DNA from: Canna indica | Taxonomy: Eukaryota; Streptophyta; Magnoliopsida; Zingiberales; Cannaceae | Length of the DNA: 64,000 bases | Assembly: GCA_034359265.1 (NCBI GenBank) | Contig: CP136896.1 | Span: 3,875,501 to 3,939,500 of the forward strand | Reading direction: 5' to 3' | In this document: piece by piece, positions 56,794 to 64,000 of the stretch | How positions within the stretch are numbered: position 1 is the stretch's first letter | Layout: each line of letters begins with the position of its first letter | Made by a program: the position numbers and the translations under genes | The notes under the pieces: generated by a model | Database searches by the model: none | What the model was told of the DNA's origin: nothing | What the model saw: the letters and a program-made list of their open reading frames with translations, nothing else

Positions 56794-58035
56794 TTTCTAA
56801 AAATATAATTTATCAAATAAATTTAAAATAATTTGTTATTTTAAAATGGTGAAAATATAAAATATACTATGCATTTAGAAATTTGGGAAAACTATAAATA
56901 TATTTTAAAATTTGGGAAAATCATAATTGTTTTGGCTAACTTCCGAAATTAGCCCTTAATTTTCATATCCCAATAGGTTTATTTTAAAAATCGGTGTTGA
57001 TTCTGATTTAAATTTTTTCTTGAACGATTCAATATAAAATCAGTTCTACATATGCAAAAGTCCTGGGCTAAAATCGGAATTTTAATGTTAAAAATTTTGG
57101 ATCTAGAAATTTTCAGATTCATGTATTTGAGAATTTTCTGTATTCATATTATGATTTTGGTAGGGGTGAGCATCGGTTAGGTCGGGTTTTGACCCGACCC
57201 AACTCGAATACGGAGGCTCTTACACCACCCAATCCTACCCGAATAAGATTTCGGGGCTGACCCGATTAATTCAAATTTCTTCTTTTAAAAATTAGAAAAA
57301 TCAAAATTAATAATAATAAAAAGACATTAAAAAATTCTCCAATTGTGAAGATGGTGAAAAAAAATGATATTATAAATATGACCCTAGCAAAACATTTACC
57401 CAAGATCATAATATGGATTTTAGAAATTCCCAAATTCATAACTTTTAACTCAAAAATATCGATTTTACCCCAAATAACCAGATCTACATATGCAAAACTC
57501 GGAGGTAAAATCGGTATTTTTATGTTAAAAGTTATGGATCCAAAAATTTTCAGATTCATGTATTTGGAAATTTTCTGCATTGGTTGGGTCGGGTCAAAAC
57601 CCGACCCGACCCGAATAAGGAGACTCCACCACCCGACCCTTCCCGTATAAGATTTCAGGGCCCGATCCAATTAACCCAAATAAAATCCGGCCCAGACCCG
57701 ATTAACCTGAATATCCTTTTTAAAAAATAAGAAAAATCAAAATTAATAAGAAAAAAAAGACAAAAAAAAATCTCCAATTGTGAAGATGGTGGAAAAAAAA
57801 ATGATGTTATAAATATGACCCTAGCAAAACATTTACCCAAAATCATAATATGGATTTCAAAAATTCTCGGATTCATAACTTTTAACTCAAAAATGTCGAT
57901 TTTACACCAAATAACCAGATCTACAAATGCAAAAGTCGGAGGTAAAGTCGGTATTTTTATGTTAAAAGTTATGAATCCAGAAATTTCCAGATTCATGTAT
58001 TTGAGAATTTTTCTGTATTCATATTATGGTTTTGG
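56794..58035. repeat. Tandem units as at 11734-12975
   Basis: Same order of roughly 430-bp units, hairpins and CCCGACC motifs, offset about 45.06 kb. Confidence 0.6.
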
Positions 58036-58583
58036 TAGGGGTGAGCATCGGTCAGGTCGGATCAAAACACGACCCGACCCGAATAAGGAGGCTCCTTCAC
58101 CACCTAACCCTACCCGAATAAGATTTCAGAGCCCGATCCGATTAACCCAAATAAAATCGGGCCCGGACATGATTAACCAGAAGTTCCTTTTTTAAAAAAA
58201 AAAATAATAATCAAAATTAATAATAATAAAGGAAAAAAAATATTTCAACTTGTGAAGATGATGAAAAAAAATGATATTATAAATATGACACTAGCAAAGA
58301 GTTGAAACATAAGACCTCCAAATTTCATGTCCAACCTTCTAACCACTAAGCCAACATCATTTTTCATACCTATAATATACATAAATATATATATATTTAG
58401 CTACATTTTGGGTTGGGTCGGGTATATCAAGGTTTTCACCTGACCCGACACGAATAAGTAGTATGAAATTTTTAAAACTCAAACCCGACCCGACCCAACT
58501 TACCTGAATAACTCGACCCGAATTGAATTTTTGGGTTGATTTTTTCAAGTTATTCGGGTCGGTTCGAGTTTTGCTCACCCCTA
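58036..58583. mobile_element. Short hAT element with 8-bp TSD (second block)
   Basis: Duplicate of 12976-13524, GGTTTTGG on both sides. Confidence 0.8.
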
Positions 58584-58662
58584 GGTTTTGGTTGAATGCT
58601 CAAGGTTTTTCATAGGAATATTTTATTAGCATTTCAAAATATAATAATAACATACTTATAAT

Positions 58663-58994
58663 TGTTAAAATCCCACCGTGGTTAAAAATATGGCCAAGGT
58701 AGCCTTTAAATAGTTTGGGCAATCCTCTCCTCATGAGCTAGCTTTTGGGATGAGTTAGGCCTACTAATTTCTTAACATTGTATCAGAGCCAATTGTGTGG
58801 TTGATATTGTGTCACACGCAGATGTCCAATCCTGCAAAATTCCACGCTCTAGATGTCCAATCCTGGGCATGAGGGGGTGTGTTAAAGTCCCACAATGGTT
58901 AAAAATATGGCCAATGTAGCCTTTAAATAGTTTAATCAATCCTCTCCTGATGAGCTAGCTTTTGGGATGAGTTAGGCCTACTAATTTCTTAACA
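58663..58994 (+). mobile_element. Complete TRIM (second block)
   Basis: Duplicate of 13604-13935, with the same LTRs, primer-binding site and ATAAT target duplication. Confidence 0.88.
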
Positions 58995-59434
58995 ATAATT
59001 ACAATATTTAATGTTGCATATTTTCGCTTTCACATATTTTTTAATAAATACATAAACACCACTATTTGTGAAAATATTTTAATGTAGTTTGAAATATGTT
59101 TGGTGATGATTCAGAATTTCGATGGGTTGCATTATTGCTTGAATTAGATAATAGACTAAAAATTCACAAGCTTTGCAGAAATTTTACGTTCTACCTGCGT
59201 TTTCAAATTTCGCATGTAAATGTACAACTTTTACTTTCTTTTATGTCATCTACCAATCGTCATGTGTCATCTCAACTTAGCTGACGTGGAGGTAAACGAC
59301 GTCTGTGTGGCCTGACGGCATCATATGTGACTTGCCACGTGCAACTAAGACGGTGGGCTCCACATAAATTAAATAAAGTGTGAATGTAATTTAAAAACTG
59401 TGGGCTCCATATAAATGAAATGAAATGACTGTGG

Positions 59435-59618
59435 GCTCGCGGCGTACTCCTTCACCCCGACGCTGACCCCAATCCCATTATTGAGTACCTCCACTATCAG
59501 CTTCTCGTTGTAGAATTGCTCCGAGAAGAGTGGCCATGTCACTATGCGATGCCGGCGCTGACGCCCTCAAGGAACAAGTTCCACCCGCAATGCGTTACGA
59601 ACCTGTCGACCACCGTGT
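59435..59618 (-). pseudogene. UGT C-terminal fragment (second block)
   Basis: Duplicate of 14376-14559, likewise cut by the LTR at 59619. It reads GTGGCCATGTCAC where the first copy has GTGGCCATGGCAC. Confidence 0.75.
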
Positions 59619-60122
59619 TGTTAGGGACCTTCGGGGTTGTCAAGTCCTGTATGTGTCATGACGGTCCCTAACGTGCATTGTAAATATTGCATCATCAGCA
59701 TCCATGTAAATATGCATTGTAAAACGCGCCCGCGCACCGCCCACCGCTTTTGCTCACACCTAGGCAAACGGCCTCGTTTGCCTAGGCGTGGCATGGACGG
59801 TGGGGGTGTGCGAACATAGGAATTTTGTCATGCTCCTCGTGCTTCTGGGAACCTTGGGGGTTAGGCTCCACAAGTATAGTACCCAGGTATAGCCTGGGCA
59901 AACTCTAGTCTTTCGTTCGAGCATTTTCCAGCATTTTCATGCATTTGGCTATTTGGCCCAACAACGTTTTTGCGTCCAAGCACACAGAGGTTCCGACCCA
60001 CGCGAAGTGGGAGCCCGCGACTTTTCGACATTGGCCAAGCAGATTAGCTTAAGGTTGATTCCTCGCTCGGGAAGCAAGGAAGCCGCACGAACATTTTCCG
60101 CCTGAACAGTTAGTCCGTGACA
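59619..60122 (+). mobile_element. Gypsy-like LTR (second block)
   Basis: Duplicate of 14560-15066 with a 3-base deletion near 60086. The primer-binding site TGGTATCAGAGC follows at 60125-60136. Confidence 0.7.
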
Positions 60123-60310
60123 GTTGGTATCAGAGCGAGGCAAGCTCGCAAAGCTTTGGTGCAAGCAATCGAGGCAAACCGTCAACAGACTCGTGTCTTC
60201 ATCGTTTGAGACAAACGACGTTGGGGCACTCGGCAATCTCGCAGGAGAGATTTTCGTCACCAATCATAGGTCGCAAGACAATCGGTGAAACGAGTGGCGT
60301 CGTTGATGCG

Positions 60311-60619
60311 ATGACGACCATTCCGGAGGAAGAGTTGGTGGAAGAGCCAATGCGAACACAACAAGTGGGACAGACCAGAACGACTGTCCAACGAGTTGGA
60401 GAATTGGAGAGAATTTGTGATGCTCACGCGGCCAGCATGGCTCTAGTCGGCAAGATAGCCGACGCGCAAGAAAACTTGGAGTCAAGGCTAGAGGCAATCC
60501 ATGATGACACTCAAGATGTAGTCAAGCATCTGCAAAATGAGATTGCGGAGCTAAAGACTACAGTCAAATTTCTTATCCAAGAGATACACTCGAGTGGTGG
60601 TAGTTCACGGCAGAATGAG
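60311..60619 (+). pseudogene. gag N-terminal remnant (second block)
   Basis: Duplicate of 15255-15563. The frame is also open upstream to 60206 here, but the start homologous to the first copy (MTTIPEEELVEE) is preferred because the upstream codons are stopped in the other copy. Ends in the same hAT terminus scrap. Confidence 0.6.
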
Positions 60620-60784
60620 GTGCCAGGCACGGCCCGTTGCCACCTCTAAGTGGAATTATGATATCTTTTATTAATAATAAAATTTACCTACGTATTTATA
60701 CCTAAGTTTTGATGTTCGTTGACAGTGATACATTAAAAATACACTATTCGTCACATATCAAATTGGATTGTGATGGGTTTCGAC

Positions 60785-62156
60785 TAGGGAAGACAACGAG
60801 TTTGTGTAAACGGGTTTTTTCACCTGTCCTATAGACCCTGATAGATCATTAGCGGGCTTTTCCCGTTGGGTCGTGGGAAGGGTATAAGATTTTAAGGTGA
60901 AAATTATGTAGGGTATGGGAAAAGTTTAGGATATTGTGCTAAACCCGTCTCAAACCCATCCCAAACCCGTTAAATATGAAGTTACCAAAATATCCCTCAT
61001 ATTATCAATATCTACAAAATAACATTGTCTTATTATTATTATTTTTTGTCTTATTTTGATATATGGTTCAGTATTCCAAATGTGAAATATCCATTCCACA
61101 CCCACTCGTTGTTCTCTATTTCCCACACGACCACAATCTCCGCCTCCACCTCCAATCTCCCACACGGCCATCGTCCATCTTTTGCTCCATCGTGTTTGAA
61201 ATCAAACACCACTCCATCGTCATTCGTTGTGCTCCATCGTGCATCTGGTCTGTGCCCAATCGTAGTAATTGGGTTGTTTGCCCGTATGTAAATAAGGTGG
61301 ATTGCTCTGCGCCAATCGCCCAGTTGTTTCCATGGATTGAGGACTTTGATATATTAAATTGGTGGAAGACAAATGTGATCAAGTATCCAACGTTACAACT
61401 TATATATAGCTCATCATATTCTTGCAATTCCTTTATCAATTGTAGCATCTGAGTTAGCCTTTAGCACTCGTGGAAGAGTTGTAAGTCATGTCCGAAGTCG
61501 ACTTCGACCTGATATAGTAGAAGCATTAATGTGTTCTCAAAGTTGGTTGTCTTCTGAGAGGTAGTGTTACCTATTTCTTTTTGTTATCATTATTATATAT
61601 GTTTATGTAATCAAGTCTTATTCATTCATTTTATTGATTGTTTCTTTGGTTGTCTTTGTTATAGTTGTTGGACTTTTGAATGACTTTGATGCACAGGAAG
61701 TTGATGTACCGGAAGAGGACATGGATGATGACTTGGAGATTGTAGATGATTAGGATTTTCCATTTTGATCGGAAATTTAGTTACTTTCTTGTATTTAGAA
61801 GTTAAGTATTTGTGACACTTGTTTAATATAATGAACTAAGTGTTATGGTTATTTTTTTCGAACGATTACTGTCATGGAACTTGTAGTTAGTATTTGAGCA
61901 CCTTTTGTTATTTTTAACTATTTACACAAGTCAGATTAGATATTACGATAAGTGTGTGGAAGGGTTTTTTTTTTTACAAATTTTGTTAACGGACGAAAAG
62001 CGAGTACCCAATGAGTACTTGTTAAATTAGTGGGACGATTTTGGAAATTTTCCATCAAAATAGTACGTAGCGGTTATGGGAAGGGTTTGAGATTGAGTTT
62101 TTTAATGGGAATAGGATGGACTTTGCCGTCCCAAACCCTTCCCAGTGTCATCCCTA
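60785..62156 (+). mobile_element. Non-autonomous hAT element, full length (copy 4)
   Basis: Only copy with both termini and the full interior: TAGGGAAGACAAC at the left, GTGTCATCCCTA at the right. It combines the left end seen at 15729 with the interior and right end seen at 18909-20156, and probably shows the ancestral form. Flanking octamers (GTTTCGAC / GCTGTTAC) do not match. Confidence 0.78.
61336..61564 (+). pseudogene. hAT dimerisation domain remnant (copy 4)
   Basis: Same signature and same TATATA frame slip as the other copies. An acidic tail frame EVDVPEEDMDDDLEIVDD follows near 61695-61752, after a possible intron. Confidence 0.7.
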
Positions 62157-62500
62157 GCTGTTACTCAATTCGTAATCGACTTTATTCCTTATTTTATTAG
62201 TGACACAAATAAAGTAAAATATATTTTCTATATTTTTCAAAAACTTAATCTGCTATTTCGCCGACAATCATTTGAAAACCTCCCTTATGATATAAATTTT
62301 CCAACATCAATCCTTATATAATCATCCAATTTTAAAATTAGGAATATTGATGTTAATGAATAGTTGATGTGAGTTAGATGTCACTAGTAAAAATTTTGTG
62401 ATTTGCGACGATCATTTTGCGATTCTAAAATTGTCGTCGCAAATGTGACGGCACTCGAGAACAGTGAAAAGTCATCGTAATAGAAAGTAGCAATGGTATT
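62157..62500. other. Spacer and CACTA-type terminus (from 62382)
   Basis: Duplicate of 20157-20500 at an offset of 42.0 kb. No gene. Confidence 0.5.
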
Positions 62501-63787
62501 AAGCCTCAAACACAAAGGCAACCACCAACTCGATCAACCTAGCACTCTAGGTTTACACAAACTCAAATACAATGAAATAACAAGAAAATACAATAATAAA
62601 TGGAGCAAAAAATCAAACAATAAAGTACTTAGCTCCACAACAAGATTCCTAGCTTCCTCTTGATGCATTTGATGGTTAATCAATGAAGGAATGAAGACAA
62701 GATCAAGGTGTTTAGCTCAAGCTAGGTTTTTTCATGAGATTGGCTCAACGAGGGCTTAGATTTGATCAAGAGATTGTTCAAGGAGGTTTGGAGTGATCAA
62801 GATCCTTAAGGAAGGCTCTCATGACTTCTTATTTATAAGCCATGAAGAGAGGAGAAGGATTTCTCTTCTAAACGGGCGATTTTTTTGCCCATTATAGACC
62901 GTCGGTCGCTTGTCCGATCGATCGTCGATCGACCGACCAATCGTCCGACCAATCGACCGCCTGCGATCGCTAGCCTTTCTGTGCTTTAATCGCACTGATC
63001 GGTCGACCGAAGAGTCGACCGCTAGAGTTGCGAGATGAGCGATCCGCAGTTCGGTCGACCGACACACCTACTGCCAATTTTTGGCAGCTTTCGGTCGACT
63101 GAAACTGGGCAGACTGCACTGGTTTGCTTATTTTGGCTGAGTTCTTCTGCTAGTTTTGGTTCCGTCATCGCTAAGTCTAGTTATATAATATTTACTAACT
63201 TTAAAAATGTTATATAAGGATTACCCCCCATTTGGATTTAATAAAAAAAATCTAAAAAATCAAAATCCTTAAGAATCAAAATCTAGTTTTTGGGGTCTAG
63301 TACAAATTTTCGGAAAACGAGAATTTTCTAACTTCCCGGGTCAAGTATGGGTGGGCTAAAGGCTTCCAAAAAACCCTTAAAAATACCTCTAGTTTCTACC
63401 CAAGGAACAATTACTACCATTTTTTATGTCAAGATAATGTCTAGGTCATATAACCCTCCAAGGAGCTCCCTAGGCTTAGTGAATTCCTGGCAGTTTTCGG
63501 GTTTTTCATATTTTGGCGTTCGGATTTGGTTTTAGTATTCTTATGCATCATCATGAGGATTTACAATATAAACTAGACACCATAAACCTAAACTCTAACT
63601 TCTCGAAGAATCCCGAACGTCGACGAGCGTCCTTCTCGATTTCCCCAATTTCTTCGATATTTTCGATCGAGGACGTCGAGCGCTAACCGATATGGAACCT
63701 GAAAGAATTTCTCAATGAACCATTAGTTCCATGTTTGTTATCATCAAAACCGAGATTAAGACCAATGTTGAAAACCTTAAGCCAACA
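62501..63787 (-). mobile_element. Lone Copia-like LTR (second block)
   Basis: Duplicate of 20501-21787, offset exactly 42,000; TATA box at 62829-62838. Confidence 0.55.
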
Positions 63788-63971
63788 GTCCCAACTTAGC
63801 TGATGTGGAGATAAACGACGCTTGTGTGGCCTGACGGCGTCATACGTGGCTTGCCACGTGCAACTAAGACGGTGGGCTCCACATAAATGAAATAAAGTGT
63901 GGCTGAAATTTTAAAACTGTGGGCTCCACATAAATGAAATGAAATGACTGTGGGCTCCACATAAAGCTATG

Positions 63972-64000
63972 GGCTCGCGGCGTACTCCTTCACCCCGACG
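63972..64000 (-). pseudogene. Start of second long UGT copy (cut by window end)
   Basis: Matches 21972-22000, the 3' end of the UGT pseudogene. The rest lies outside the window. Confidence 0.6.

Noticed and set aside
61025..61448. 88- to 129-codon frames on both strands in the hAT elements
   Set aside because: Only the short stretch ending LNWWKTNVIKYPTL belongs to hAT transposase. The rest is open on both strands with no family features and is disrupted between copies.

Overview
This is plant nuclear DNA, probably from a eudicot. It is AT-rich, its genes have spliced introns, and most of it is transposon sequence: CACTA/En-Spm, hAT, Mutator-like, Copia, Gypsy and TRIM elements, many nested. 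I see no bacterial gene, tRNA, rRNA or CRISPR array. The only host genes I can support are copies of a small secreted lipid-transfer-like (8-cysteine, DIR1-like) protein and broken copies of a family-1 UDP-glycosyltransferase (UGT).

Layout. 1-2.5 kb: a hAT remnant, then a truncated CACTA element with dense palindromic and subterminal repeats. 2.5-9 kb: three lipid-transfer gene copies, all on the minus strand. The middle one (5464-5767) is broken and fused in frame to a Copia reverse transcriptase/RNase H segment, giving one open 694-codon chimeric frame (5594-7678). 8.9-16.7 kb: a Mutator-like foldback element with a 9-bp target duplication, hAT-type short elements, a complete TRIM (13604-13935), a UGT fragment cut by a Gypsy-like LTR with PBS and gag start, and a hAT copy. 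17-23.2 kb: a fourth lipid-transfer gene, another hAT copy, a lone LTR and a longer UGT pseudogene.

23.2-52.1 kb is a CACTA cluster. Element D (23229-30187, decayed) and element C (30605-35838, truncated) lie 5' end to 5' end. Element B (38349-52115, 3-bp duplication GAA) carries only a PF03004-type gene and holds element A (44825-51965) nested inside it. A has nearly intact TNP2 and PF03004-type genes, each with one apparent single-base frameshift. A, C and D share a 5' plan: subterminal repeats or GC-rich leader, a 26-bp tandem array, then a long hairpin 60-85 bp before the TNP2 start.

52.3-64 kb repeats the 8.2-22 kb region at an offset of about 45.05 kb that drops to exactly 42.0 kb past the hAT copy. 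The difference is a roughly 3.05-kb segment that carries the fourth lipid-transfer gene in the first copy only. The window ends inside a second UGT copy. Four lipid-transfer copies encode identical proteins. Every block boundary I could place lies at a transposon, so the gene family appears to have grown by transposon-associated rearrangement.

Limits: exon boundaries were read by eye from splice consensus, family names come from recognised motifs, no similarity search was run, and the near-identical long duplications could partly be an assembly artefact.
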